Positions 1 through 8,915 of a DNA stretch of 64,000 bases are shown in pieces. A program made the position numbers and the translations under genes. The notes beneath the pieces are model-generated. The model was given only the letters and a program-made list of their open reading frames with translations, had not been told where the DNA came from and ran no database searches. This stretch comes from Bradyrhizobium betae (GTDB taxonomy: Bacteria; Pseudomonadota; Alphaproteobacteria; Rhizobiales; Xanthobacteraceae), in contig NZ_MZXW01000053.1 in the NCBI RefSeq assembly GCF_004123905.1, forward strand, positions 186,001 to 250,000, read 5' to 3'. The stretch's first letter is position 1. The number at the start of each line of letters is the position of its first letter.

Positions 1-1
1 T

Positions 2-169
2 GTCGTCAGCACCTCGATCTTCGTCACGGACCTCTCCAAGAAGAAGGAGATGGACGCGGCCTGGACCGAGTTCTTCGGCGACAATCTGCCGACCCGGGCC
101 ACCGTCGGCGTCGCCGATCTCGGCGGCGGTGCGCTGATCGAGGTGGTGGTCACCGCGCTCAAGGGTTGA
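2..169 (+). CDS. RidA (YjgF/YER057c/UK114) family protein, C-terminal end only
   Basis: Only the last 55 codons are inside the window; the 5' end lies to the left. The reading frame is open from base 2 and ends in TGA. The segment contains the family's C-terminal signature (N-L-P-T-R-A-T-V-G-V followed by a Gly-rich turn and I-E-V-V-V), which in RidA proteins supplies the active-site Arg. RidA proteins hydrolyse reactive enamine/imine intermediates from PLP enzymes in the cytoplasm. The tail matches the usual end point of a protein of about 130 residues, so the gene is intact on this side. Which RidA subfamily it belongs to cannot be decided from the fragment. Confidence 0.8.
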   Translation, partial: VVSTSIFVTDLSKKKEMDAAWTEFFGDNLPTRATVGVADLGGGALIEVVVTALKG

Positions 170-180
170 TCGCGAAGGGC

Positions 181-219
181 CGAAGGGACGTCGGCGCATT
201 GTTCGCTGTGGTCCCTTCG
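181..219 (+). terminator. Inverted repeat after the RidA gene, possible terminator
   Basis: A perfect 9-bp inverted repeat (CGAAGGGAC and GTCCCTTCG) with a 21-nt loop sits 11 bp after the RidA stop codon. No T-tract follows, so it may be a weak or Rho-assisted terminator or part of a small repeat. Confidence 0.4.
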
Positions 220-339
220 CGTCGCGCCTTGATCTCGCCCCTCGATGAGATTACTTAGAGAGTTCTTCAATCAGGAACGTCGAACCCATGGATTTCACCC
301 CGACCGCAACGCCCATCCGCCTTGCTCACGGGGAATTCC

Positions 340-1935
340 ATGCCTGCATCGATCATCCTGTCGAACCTGTCGCTGTCCACGCCTGACGGCCGTCCTCTTC
401 TCTCCAACATCGATCTGACATTCGCGGCCGAGCGAACCGGTCTCGTCGGCCGCAATGGCGTCGGGAAAACGACGCTGCTTGCGTCGATGTCCGACGAACA
501 TGTTTCCCACTCCGGGCGTATCCTGATCAACGGCACCATCGGCTTGCTGCGCCAGGACGTGCAGATCCTCAAGGGCGCGGCGGTGGCCGATCTGTTCGGC
601 GTCCGCCAGGCGCTGGCGCTGCTACGCCGCGCGGAGCGGGGCGACGCCTCGGCCGACGACATCGCCACGATCGACTGGACCCTCGAAGCGCGGCTGGAAA
701 CGGCTCTGGCGCGTCTCGGTTTTGATCCGTCGCCTGATACGGAGCTGTCGTGCCTCTCCGGCGGCCAAATCACGCGGGTTCGTCTCGCCGCGCTGGTCTT
801 CGCCGAGCCCGACTTCCTGCTGCTGGACGAGCCCACCAACAATCTCGATCAGGACGGACGTAAGGCGGTGACGGATCTCCTCGCCGGCTGGCGCGGCGGC
901 GCGATCGTCGTCAGCCACGACCGTGACCTGCTCGAGATCATGGATGCCATCGTCGAGCTGACATCGCTCGGGGCAAGGCGGTATGGCGGCAATTGGAGCG
1001 TTTATCGCGCGCAGAAAGCCGTTGAGCTCGCGGCCGTCAGGCACGACCTTGCCCACGCCGAGAAGCATCTCGCCGAGATCGACGGGAGGGCGCAGGAGGC
1101 CGCGGAGCGGAAGGCGCGCAAGGACAGCGGCGGCAGGAAGAAAAGCGCCAAGGGCGACATGCCGCGCATCCTGGCCGGGGCACGCAAGGATCGCAGCGAG
1201 GACACCGGCGGAAAGTCGATGCAGATCGCCGAGCGGCGGCGCGCGGGCGCGCTCGACGCCGTCGATACGGCGCGCCGTCGCATCGAGATCCTCCAGCCGC
1301 TGACCGTGAAACTGCCCTCGACCAGCCTGCCGGTGGGGCGGGAGGTGATTTGCCTCGATCGGGTCAGTGCCGGCCATGATCGGGAGCGCGTGGTCTTGCG
1401 CGACCTATCCTTCACGATGGTCGGGCCGGAGCGCGTTGCGATCGTCGGGCCGAACGGCTCGGGCAAGACGACGCTGCTGAAGCTCATCTCGGGGGAGTTG
1501 CACCCTGTTTCGGGCACCGTGCGGGTCAAACCTGATTTCGCAATGTTCGACCAGAAGGTCAGCCTGCTCGATCCGGCGCTCTCGATCCTGGACAATTTCG
1601 GGCGTCTCAACCCAAAGGCAGGCACGAATGAGTGCCATGCGGCGCTAGCGCGTTTCATGTTTCGTGCCGATGCCGCCTTGCAGATCGTCGGAAGCCTGAG
1701 CGGGGGACAGCTGCTTCGTGCGGGCCTTGCCTGCGTGTTCGGCGGAGCCAGGCCGCCGTCACTGCTGATCCTGGACGAGCCGACCAATCATCTCGACATC
1801 GAGTCCATCGAAGCCGTCGAGGCAGGCTTGCGGGCCTATGATGGCGCGCTGCTCGTCGTCAGCCATGACGAGGCGTTCCTAGAGGCGATCGGGGTCGCGC
1901 GCAGGATCGAGCTGGTCGCTAACGCGGCTCTCTAA
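340..1935 (+). CDS. ABC-F family ATP-binding protein (duplicated ATPase, no membrane domain)
   Basis: The 531-residue protein has two ABC ATPase halves. The first has Walker A GRNGVGKT (about residues 37-44), an LSGGQ signature and Walker B LLLDEPTNNLD. A charged Lys/Arg/Ala linker (about 225-330) follows, then a second half with Walker A GPNGSGKT, LSGGQ and LILDEPTNHLD. There are no membrane segments. Such ABC-F proteins act on the ribosome (translation rescue or antibiotic protection) and do not transport. An ATG at 340 is preferred over the in-frame TTG at 322, because the protein then begins at the conserved start of the first domain. It is transcribed alone and ends before a terminator shared with dctA. 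The subfamily is not resolved. Confidence 0.88.
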   Translation: MPASIILSNLSLSTPDGRPLLSNIDLTFAAERTGLVGRNGVGKTTLLASMSDEHVSHSGRILINGTIGLLRQDVQILKGAAVADLFGVRQALALLRRAERGDASADDIATIDWTLEARLETALARLGFDPSPDTELSCLSGGQITRVRLAALVFAEPDFLLLDEPTNNLDQDGRKAVTDLLAGWRGGAIVVSHDRDLLEIMDAIVELTSLGARRYGGNWSVYRAQKAVELAAVRHDLAHAEKHLAEIDGRAQEAAERKARKDSGGRKKSAKGDMPRILAGARKDRSEDTGGKSMQIAERRRAGALDAVDTARRRIEILQPLTVKLPSTSLPVGREVICLDRVSAGHDRERVVLRDLSFTMVGPERVAIVGPNGSGKTTLLKLISGELHPVSGTVRVKPDFAMFDQKVSLLDPALSILDNFGRLNPKAGTNECHAALARFMFRADAALQIVGSLSGGQLLRAGLACVFGGARPPSLLILDEPTNHLDIESIEAVEAGLRAYDGALLVVSHDEAFLEAIGVARRIELVANAAL

Positions 1936-1940
1936 AAATC

Positions 1941-1973
1941 AAAAACCCGACGCCCTGCCCACAGCGCGTCGGG
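1941..1973 (-). terminator. Intrinsic terminator for the minus-strand dctA unit
   Basis: Stem CCCGACGC/GCGTCGGG (8 bp, 1946-1953 with 1966-1973). On the minus strand it is followed by TTTTTGATTTTT, a good U-tract. It lies about 110 bp past the dctA stop and just after the convergent ABC-F gene. Confidence 0.7.
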
Positions 1974-2083
1974 CGGAAAAAATGAGTATCAATCCGTGAT
2001 CCCAACGCTGACGTTGTGACTCGGTCTGCACCAATTGACCACTCCGGTAAACTACCGCTGTGCTGGCTTGCGATGCGCGCCGC

Positions 2084-3418
2084 CTACGACGCCGCACTGC
2101 CGCCCGGCTCCAAAGCTTCGCCCATCTCCAGCGGATGGGCCATGGTCTCGTGCAGAGCGTCACGGTCGAGCTCGCCTTCGGAGATGCTGATGACGACGCA
2201 GGCGACGCCGTTGCCGATCAGATTGGTCAGCGCGCGGCACTCGCTCATGAACTTGTCGATGCCGACCAGGATCGCGATCGACTGGATCGGGATGTCAGGC
2301 ACGATCGAGAGCGTCGCAGCGAGCGTGATGAAGCCGGCGCCCGTTACGCCCGAGGCGCCCTTCGAGGTGATCATGGCGATGCCCAAAATTCCGAGCTCCT
2401 GCCAGATGGTCAGATTTGTGTTGGTCGCCTGCGCCAGAAACAGCGTCGCCAACGTCATGTAGATGTTGGTGCCGTCGAGGTTGAAGCTGTAGCCGGTCGG
2501 GATCACGAGGCCAACCACCGAGCGCGAGGCGCCGAGATGCTCCATCTTTTGGATCATCTGCGGCAGCACGGTCTCCGACGACGAGGTGCCAAGCACGATC
2601 AGCAGCTCGTCCTTGATATAGGCGATGAAGCGCAGGATCGAGAAGCCGGCAAGGCGGGCGATCGAGCCCAGCACGATCAGAACGAACAGGATGCTGGTGA
2701 GATAGAAAGTGCCGATCAACGCTATGAGATTAAGCAGCGAACCGAGGCCGTAGGCGCCGACGGTGAACGCCATTGCGCCGAAGGCGCCGATCGGCGCGAC
2801 GCGAACGATGAGGCGAATGATGCCGAAGAACATCTTTGCGGCCTTGTCGACCGCGTCCGCAATCGGCTCGCCGGCCTTGCCGAGAAGGGCGATGGCGAAG
2901 CCGGAGAGGATCGAGATCAGCAGCACCTGCAAGAGGTCGCCCCGCGCGATCGCGCCGACATAGCTGTCGGGGATGATCGCCATCAGATGGGCGACGATAC
3001 CCTCCTCCTTGGCCTTGGTGACGTAGGTCGCGACCGACTTCGGATCGATGGTGGCGGGATCGATGTTGAAGCCGTGCCCGGGCTGGAGCAATTCGCCGAC
3101 CAACAGGCCGACGGCGAGCGCGACGGTCGAGACCGTCTCGAAATAGATCAGCGACTTCAGCCCGACCCGGCCGACGCGCTTGAGGTCGCCCATCGAGGAG
3201 ATGCCGTGCACCACGGTGCAGAAGATGACAGGCGCGATCATCATCTTGATCAGCGCGATGAAGCCGTCGCCGAGCGGCTTCAGCTCTTTGCCGAGGTTGG
3301 GATAGAAGTAACCGATCAGCACTCCGAGCGCGATCGCGATCAGCACCTGGACGTAGAGGATCTTGTACCAGGGCTGGTGCCGGCGATGGATAGCTGGCTG
3401 GATCGCGACTTGTGTCAT
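2084..3418 (-). CDS. dctA: C4-dicarboxylate:cation symporter DctA
   Basis: A 444-residue DAACS-family symporter for succinate, fumarate and malate uptake across the inner membrane. Several family hallmarks are visible: the N-terminal segment ending in W-Y-K-I-L-Y-V-Q-V-L, the helical hairpin S-S-S-E-T-V-L-P, the N-L-D-G-T motif of the substrate/cation site, and the late G-A-S-G-V-T-G-A-G-F loop. An ATG at 3418 (M-T-Q-V-A) is chosen; the longer frame beginning at 3439 has no supporting homology. In rhizobia DctA fuels bacteroids and is usually controlled by DctB/DctD with sigma-54, but no dctBD genes are here and I could not find a clear GG-N10-GC element. A small dyad TGATGATTTGCATCA (3455-3469) lies upstream of the start and could be a regulator site. 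Confidence 0.93.
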   Translation of the reverse strand: MTQVAIQPAIHRRHQPWYKILYVQVLIAIALGVLIGYFYPNLGKELKPLGDGFIALIKMMIAPVIFCTVVHGISSMGDLKRVGRVGLKSLIYFETVSTVALAVGLLVGELLQPGHGFNIDPATIDPKSVATYVTKAKEEGIVAHLMAIIPDSYVGAIARGDLLQVLLISILSGFAIALLGKAGEPIADAVDKAAKMFFGIIRLIVRVAPIGAFGAMAFTVGAYGLGSLLNLIALIGTFYLTSILFVLIVLGSIARLAGFSILRFIAYIKDELLIVLGTSSSETVLPQMIQKMEHLGASRSVVGLVIPTGYSFNLDGTNIYMTLATLFLAQATNTNLTIWQELGILGIAMITSKGASGVTGAGFITLAATLSIVPDIPIQSIAILVGIDKFMSECRALTNLIGNGVACVVISISEGELDRDALHETMAHPLEMGEALEPGGSAAS

Positions 3419-3550
3419 AGTGTGTGCCCCGGAACGCATTGATTTTGCAAGATTTGATGATTTGCATCATGTGATGGCTGCCGCAGAAGCGACAATCACA
3501 TTTTTGTCGGATCGCACGAAGATCAATCGCTGCACCGCAACGGGGGGAAC

Positions 3551-4870
3551 ATGACGATCGCAACAGGCTCGGACGAGCAAGCACAAAGCTATTTTCCGCG
3601 CTGGAAGCTCAAGACCTCCGGCGTGATTATGCCCGAGGAGCGGATGTCATGGGGCCAGACCATCGTCTCCAGTCTCCAGCATTGCGTCGCCATGTCGGGC
3701 TCGACGATCATCGCGCCGCTGCTGATGGGGTTCGATCCCAATGTTGCGGTCCTGTTCTCCGGCATCGGCACGCTGATCTTCTTCGTCATCGTCGCGGGGC
3801 GCGTGCCGAGCTATCTCGGCTCGAGCTTCGCCTTCATCGCCGTCGTTCTCGCGGCCACCGGCTATGCCGGGCATGGGCCGAACCCGAACCTGTCAGTTGC
3901 GCTCGGCGGCATCGTCGGAGCCGGGGTGCTGTACGGCCTGATCGCGCTGATCGTGATGTGGTCGGGGGTTGGCTGGGTCGAGCGCCTGATGCCGCCAGCC
4001 GTCACCGGTGCAGTGGTCGCCGCGATCGGCCTCAACCTTGCGCCCGTTGCGGTCAAGGCGGTGAGTGCCAACGCATTCGACACCTGGATCGGGCTCGCGA
4101 CCGTCCTGATCATCGGCGTGGTTGCCGTTGCAGCTCCGGGCCTTTGGCGCCGCCTGCCGATCATCCTCGGCGCGATCGGCGGATATCTTTTGTATTTGCT
4201 GTTCGCCAACGGCCTCGGCTTCGGCAAGCCGGTCGACTTCGCGCAACTCTCGTCGGCGCCGTGGCTCGGCATGCCGAGCTTCACCACGCCGACCTTCCAG
4301 GCCGACGCGATCTTTCTGATCGCGCCGGTTGCGGTCATCCTCGTCGCCGAGAACCTCGGGCACATCAAGGCGGTCGGCGCCATGACCGGCCGGAGCCTCG
4401 ATGCCTATCTCGGCCGTGCCCTGTTCGCCGACAGCCTTGCGACCATCGTGGCGGCCTGCGGTGGCGGCACCGGCGTCACGACCTACGCAGAAAACATCGG
4501 CGTCATGGCGGCGACGAAGGTCTATTCGACGTTGCTGTTTGCGCTCGCGGCGACGGTATCGATCCTGCTCGGCTTTTCGCCGAAATTCGGCGCACTCATT
4601 TTGTCGATCCCGGGGCCCGTCATCGGCGGTCTCTCGATCGTGCTGTTCGGATTGATCGCCGCGATGGCCGGCCGGATCTGGGTCGAGAACAAGGTCGACT
4701 TTGCCAACCCGGCGAACCTGATCACCGTTGCCGTGGCGCTGACCGCGGGCGCGGGCGATCTCACGCTCAAGTTCGGCGCGTTCACGATCGGCGGGATCGG
4801 CACCGCAACGTTTGGCGCCATCATCCTGTACCAGATCCTGAGCTCGCCGCTCGCGCGCGGCGCGGAGTGA
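3551..4870 (+). CDS. RutG-like pyrimidine permease, NCS2 (uracil-xanthine permease) family
   Basis: A 439-residue polytopic inner-membrane protein with about 12-14 helices. It shows NCS2 signatures: G-R-V-P-S-Y-L-G-S-S-F-A-F in TM3, the conserved A-E-N-L-G-H substrate/proton motif in the middle, and the G-V-T-T-Y-A-E-N-I-G motif. From memory of the family it resembles E. coli RutG more than UraA (R-L-M-P-P-A-V-T-G-A-V-V and F-S-P-K-F-G-A-L-I). RutG imports uracil for the Rut catabolic pathway. No rut genes flank it, so substrate assignment by context is not possible. A GGGGGG run directly upstream of the ATG serves as ribosome binding site. It is divergent from dctA. Confidence 0.85.
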   Translation: MTIATGSDEQAQSYFPRWKLKTSGVIMPEERMSWGQTIVSSLQHCVAMSGSTIIAPLLMGFDPNVAVLFSGIGTLIFFVIVAGRVPSYLGSSFAFIAVVLAATGYAGHGPNPNLSVALGGIVGAGVLYGLIALIVMWSGVGWVERLMPPAVTGAVVAAIGLNLAPVAVKAVSANAFDTWIGLATVLIIGVVAVAAPGLWRRLPIILGAIGGYLLYLLFANGLGFGKPVDFAQLSSAPWLGMPSFTTPTFQADAIFLIAPVAVILVAENLGHIKAVGAMTGRSLDAYLGRALFADSLATIVAACGGGTGVTTYAENIGVMAATKVYSTLLFALAATVSILLGFSPKFGALILSIPGPVIGGLSIVLFGLIAAMAGRIWVENKVDFANPANLITVAVALTAGAGDLTLKFGAFTIGGIGTATFGAIILYQILSSPLARGAE

Positions 4871-4943
4871 ATCCCAGCGATGCGCTGGCGGGATGGAACC
4901 AAATCCCGGTTCCAGCCATGATGAGGTATTCCGGAGAAAGCTC

Positions 4944-5780
4944 ATGCCCCAGACTGATCGTTCGACCCCGTTTGCCTCCCGCCTCGTCGGCCAGTACGCA
5001 CTGGTGACCGGCGCCTCGCAAGGCATCGGCCGTGCCGTCGCCATCCGGCTCGCGCAGGAGGGCGCGACCGTCGCCATCAACTATTTCGGTCATCCTGAGG
5101 GAGCAGAGGAGACGCTCGCGCTTGCACGGACCGCATCGGGCGATCGCGGCCACGGCAAGCTCGAACATGTCATCGTCAAGGCGGACGTCAGCAACGAGCA
5201 GGAGGTCGCCGGGATGTTCGAGACAATTTTGGCGCGCTGGAAGCGCCTCGACTGTCTCGTCAACAATGCCGGCTTCCAGCGGGAATCGCCGAGCGAAGCG
5301 CTCGATATCGAAACCTACCGCCGCATCATCGACGTCAATCTCAACGGCGCCGTGCTCTGTGCGCAAAAGGCGCTCGCGCATTTCGTCGCGCGTGGGGCAG
5401 GAGGCTCCATCATCAATTGCTCGAGCGTCCACCAGATCGTTCCGAAGCCGGGCTATCTCGCTTATTCGATCAGCAAGGGCGGTATGGCCAATCTGACGCG
5501 CACGCTGGCGCTCGAATTCGCCGGCCGCGGCATTCGCGTCAACGCGGTCGGCCCCGGCGCGATCGACACGCCGATCAACGCGGCCTGGACCGGCGACCCG
5601 GAAAAGCGCGGCGTCGTGACCGGCCATATTCCGCTCGGCCGCGTCGGCACGCCGGAAGAGATCGCCGCCGTGTTCGCCTTCCTCGCCTCGGACGAGGCAA
5701 GCTACATCACCGGGCAGACCATCTACGCCTGTGGAGGCCTGACGCTGTTTCCCGAATTTCGGGAGAATTGGGCGAGCTAG
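4944..5780 (+). CDS. SDR family oxidoreductase (glucose 1-dehydrogenase-like)
   Basis: A 278-residue classical short-chain dehydrogenase. It has the NAD(P)-binding motif T-G-A-S-Q-G-I-G (about 22-29), N-N-A-G, catalytic Ser in N-C-S-S-V-H, the Y-S-I-S-K catalytic pair and the C-terminal I-T-G-Q-T-I-Y motif. The ATG at 4944 is used because GGAG sits 8-9 bases upstream; an earlier in-frame ATG at 4893 lacks this. It starts 73 bp after the permease gene and may be co-transcribed with it. Sequence features fit the sugar/polyol dehydrogenase branch, but the substrate cannot be read from the sequence. Confidence 0.85.
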   Translation: MPQTDRSTPFASRLVGQYALVTGASQGIGRAVAIRLAQEGATVAINYFGHPEGAEETLALARTASGDRGHGKLEHVIVKADVSNEQEVAGMFETILARWKRLDCLVNNAGFQRESPSEALDIETYRRIIDVNLNGAVLCAQKALAHFVARGAGGSIINCSSVHQIVPKPGYLAYSISKGGMANLTRTLALEFAGRGIRVNAVGPGAIDTPINAAWTGDPEKRGVVTGHIPLGRVGTPEEIAAVFAFLASDEASYITGQTIYACGGLTLFPEFRENWAS

Positions 5781-5866
5781 AGTTGATCAACTCGACTGAG
5801 GGCGGCTGCTATCGTTGCGGCGGCGGACATCTGGCAAAACCGGCCGGCGCGAACTACATCTGCGCC

Positions 5867-6688
5867 ATGACAAACCCTCCGTTGGCAAATTCTCCGCTCG
5901 AAGACTTCGTCGGCCGGCACGAAAAACTGTTCGTGCTGACCGGCGCCGGTTGCAGCACCAATTCGGGCATTCCCGATTACCGCGACAGCCACGGCAATTG
6001 GAAGCGGACCCAGCCGGTCAATTTCCAGGCCTTCATGTCGGAAGAACACACGCGCCAGCGCTATTGGGCACGCAGCCTGATCGGCTGGCGGCGGTTCGGC
6101 CAGGCGCGGCCGAACGATGCGCATCATGCGCTGGCCCGGCTTGAGGCGGGCGGGCGCTGCGAGATGCTGCTGACCCAGAATGTCGACCGGCTGCACCAAT
6201 CCGCCGGCCACCGGCAGGTGATCGATTTGCATGGCCGGCTGGACCTGGTCCGCTGCATGGGCTGCGGAGCGAAGACGCCGCGGAGCGAATTCCAGAATCG
6301 TCTCGGCCGCGCCAATGCGGAATGGCTGACGCTCGATGCCGCGGATGCGCCCGACGGCGACGCTGATCTGGAGCACGCAGAGTTTTCGTCGTTCAAGGTG
6401 CCTCCTTGCGAAGCCTGCGGCGGCATCCTCAAGCCCGACGTCGTGTTCTTCGGCGAGAACGTGCCGCGTGAAATCGTCGCCACCGCGCAGGATCATCTGG
6501 CGCAGGCCGACGCCATGCTGATCGTCGGCTCGTCGCTGATGGTCTATTCCGGATTCCGCTTCGTGCAGGCCGCCGCGAACCGGCAGATCCCGATCGCCGC
6601 GGTCAATCTCGGACGTACCCGCGCCGACGATCTCCTGACGCTCAAGGTCGAGGAGCGCTGCGAGGCGGCGCTGGCATTCCTGCTCTGA
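5867..6688 (+). CDS. NAD-dependent protein deacylase, Sir2 family (class II/SIRT4-like)
   Basis: A 273-residue sirtuin that removes acyl groups from lysines at the expense of NAD+. It has the motif G-A-G-C-S-T-N-S-G-I-P-D-Y-R-D (about 26-40), the T-Q-N-V-D-R-L-H NAD loop, the catalytic His in L-H-G (about 122), and a structural zinc site made of C-M-G-C (about 130-133) and C-E-A-C (about 187-190). The later G-S-S-L-M-V-Y-S and A-A-V-N-L-G motifs bind NAD ribose. The Cys in G-A-G-C-S and the spacing resemble the bacterial class II branch. The reading frame is open further upstream in overlap with the SDR gene, but the real start is the ATG at 5867, 86 bp after the SDR stop. Confidence 0.9.
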   Translation: MTNPPLANSPLEDFVGRHEKLFVLTGAGCSTNSGIPDYRDSHGNWKRTQPVNFQAFMSEEHTRQRYWARSLIGWRRFGQARPNDAHHALARLEAGGRCEMLLTQNVDRLHQSAGHRQVIDLHGRLDLVRCMGCGAKTPRSEFQNRLGRANAEWLTLDAADAPDGDADLEHAEFSSFKVPPCEACGGILKPDVVFFGENVPREIVATAQDHLAQADAMLIVGSSLMVYSGFRFVQAAANRQIPIAAVNLGRTRADDLLTLKVEERCEAALAFLL

Positions 6689-6828
6689 TCTGCGGGCTTC
6701 TCGAGCACTCTCCTGTCGCATAGGTGCCACGCAAACGGGGTGGATGGCTTCACCATTTGCGCCATCGCTGGTATGAAAATTGCTGCGGTTTCGACCCCAG
6801 TTTGACGATCAGCACGGAGAGTTTTGGA

Positions 6829-8913
6829 ATGCTTGAGGGAGCCGAGGTACGGCTTGCCGTTGATATCGGCGGCACGTTCACCGACATCGTGCTTGATGTG
6901 GGCGAGGTGCGCAAAACGCGAAAAGTGCTGACGACGCCGCAGCGGCCCGAGCAGGCGGTGCTGGACGGGATGCGTCTCATTCTCACCGATGCGCAGGCGC
7001 ATATCAGCGATATCGACGTCTTCATTCACGGCACGACGCTTGCGACCAACGCCATCATCGAGCGCCGCGGTGCCAAGACGGCGCTGATTGCGACCGAGGG
7101 CTTTCGCGACGTGCTCGATATCGGCACCGAGAGCCGTTACGACCAGTACGATCTCAGCATCGACAAGCCGAAGCCGCTGGCGCCGCGCAATCTGCGCTTC
7201 ACCGTGCCCGAGCGCATCGACGCCCATGGCGCCGTCCGCCTCCCGCTGGACGAAGCGTCAGTGCGCGCGCTCGTGCCGAAATTGCGCGAGCTCGGCGTCG
7301 AGAGCGTCGCGATCGCTTTCCTGCATTCCTACGCCAATCCCGACCACGAGCGCCGCGCGGGTGCGATCCTCGCCGAGGAGATGCCCGGCATCTCGGTGAC
7401 GGTGTCATCGGCCGTGTGCCCGGAGATCCGCGAATACGAGCGCACCTCTACAGCGGTTGCGAACGCCTATGTGCAACCCCTGATCGACGGCTATCTCGCC
7501 CGCATGGCGGATGCCTTGCAGGTCGAGCAGTACCGCGGCGCGATCTACCTCGTCACCTCCGGCGGCGGCGTCACCTCGATCGAGACGGCGCGGCGTTTCC
7601 CGGTGCGTCTCGTCGAGTCCGGTCCCGCCGGTGGCGCGATCTTCTCGGCGCAGATCGCTGCGCGTCTTGGCGAAACCAAGGTGCTGTCCTTCGACATGGG
7701 CGGCACCACTGCAAAAATCTGCCTGATCGAAAAATATCAGCCCGAGACCTCGCGCGTGTTCGAGGTCGATCGCGCCGCGCGCTTCCTCAAGGGCTCCGGC
7801 CTGCCGGTGCGGATCCCCGTGATCGAGATGGTCGAAATCGGCGCCGGTGGCGGCTCGATCGCGCATGTCGATGCGATGAAGCGCGTCACCGTCGGCCCCG
7901 AGAGCGCCTCGTCGGAGCCGGGGCCGGCCTGCTACGGCCGCGGTGGCCTGCGCCCGGCTGTGACGGATGCGGACGTCGCGCTCGGCATGATTGATCCCGA
8001 CGCCTTTGCGGGTGGCACGATCAAGCTTGATCCCGAACTGTCGAAGCAGGCGCTGCTCCGCAGTGTCGGCGAGCCGCTGGGCCTGTCGGCGGAAACCGCA
8101 GCCTATGCGGTGCACGAGGTCGTCTGTGAGAACATGGCGAGTGCGGCGCGCGTGCATGCGGTCGAGCGCGGCGAGATTGTCGGCCAGCACACGCTGATCG
8201 CCTTCGGCGGCGCAGCTCCGCTGCATGCGGCGCGCGTTGCCGAGAAGATCGGTGTCTCCCGGGTGATCGTGCCGTCGAACGCCGGCGTCGGCTCGGCGGT
8301 CGGATTTTTGGCCGCGCCCATTGCCTATGAGCTGGTGCGCAGCCGTCACGTCCGGCTCGACGATTTCGACACCAAGGTCGTCTCCGATCTCTTGCAGGAG
8401 ATGGCGACCGAAGCGCGCGCGCTGGTGGAGCCTGGTGCGGCCGGTGCGCCGGTGCGCGAGCGCCGCGCCGCCTTTATGCGCTATGTCGGCCAGGGCCACG
8501 AGATCACTATCGAGCTGCCGAACCGGCCACTGACATCGTCCGATCTCGCCGGCCTGCGCCAAAAATTCGAGGCGGATTATTCCGCGCTGTTCGAGCGCTC
8601 GATCCCGGGTGCGGCGATCGAGGTGTTGAGCTGGTCGGTGCTGGCCACCACCGAGGCGCGCAATCCACCCACGGTCGCGGCGGTGACGCGCAAGCCTGCG
8701 GCCAAGGCCTCCGGCAGCCGCAAATTCTTCGACGGCCGTGCGGGCGAGGTGATCGAGATCCCGCTCTATCGCCGCGAAGACATGGCGCCGGGCGCGACCA
8801 TTGCGGGTCCGGCGGTGATCGCCGAGGACGAGACCTCGACCTTCGTCTCCAACAGTTTTGATGCCCATATCGACGGTGCGGGCAGCATCGTCATGGAACG
8901 AAAGGCGGCCTGA
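6829..8913 (+). CDS. Hydantoinase/oxoprolinase A-type subunit (HyuA family)
   Basis: A 694-residue ATP-dependent amidohydrolase alpha-type subunit. The N-terminus carries the actin-like phosphate loop D-I-G-G-T-F-T-D (Hydant_A N-domain), then H-G-T-T-L-A-T-N-A, and later a second phosphate loop F-D-M-G-G-T-T-A-K and the G-A-G-G-G-S-I-A motif. Such proteins pair with a B subunit in 5-oxoprolinases, N-methylhydantoinases and acetone/acetophenone carboxylases. The ATG at 6829 is chosen because the family begins within a few residues of it and GGAG lies upstream; the frame is open further back to 6724. The B subunit starts 2 bp after the stop, so the pair is one operon. The exact cyclic amide or ketone substrate is unknown. 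Confidence 0.88.
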   Translation: MLEGAEVRLAVDIGGTFTDIVLDVGEVRKTRKVLTTPQRPEQAVLDGMRLILTDAQAHISDIDVFIHGTTLATNAIIERRGAKTALIATEGFRDVLDIGTESRYDQYDLSIDKPKPLAPRNLRFTVPERIDAHGAVRLPLDEASVRALVPKLRELGVESVAIAFLHSYANPDHERRAGAILAEEMPGISVTVSSAVCPEIREYERTSTAVANAYVQPLIDGYLARMADALQVEQYRGAIYLVTSGGGVTSIETARRFPVRLVESGPAGGAIFSAQIAARLGETKVLSFDMGGTTAKICLIEKYQPETSRVFEVDRAARFLKGSGLPVRIPVIEMVEIGAGGGSIAHVDAMKRVTVGPESASSEPGPACYGRGGLRPAVTDADVALGMIDPDAFAGGTIKLDPELSKQALLRSVGEPLGLSAETAAYAVHEVVCENMASAARVHAVERGEIVGQHTLIAFGGAAPLHAARVAEKIGVSRVIVPSNAGVGSAVGFLAAPIAYELVRSRHVRLDDFDTKVVSDLLQEMATEARALVEPGAAGAPVRERRAAFMRYVGQGHEITIELPNRPLTSSDLAGLRQKFEADYSALFERSIPGAAIEVLSWSVLATTEARNPPTVAAVTRKPAAKASGSRKFFDGRAGEVIEIPLYRREDMAPGATIAGPAVIAEDETSTFVSNSFDAHIDGAGSIVMERKAA

Positions 8914-8915
8914 TC

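Noticed and set aside
1974..2083. Possible tRNA or small RNA between the ABC-F and dctA genes
   Set aside because: No cloverleaf or T-loop consensus (GGTTCRANYCC) is present.
2060..3442. Long plus-strand open frame of 460 codons opposite dctA
   Set aside because: It is antisense to a gene with unmistakable DctA motifs; its translation is low in hydrophobic residues and rich in Asp/Arg/His, as expected for the complement of a GC-rich gene.
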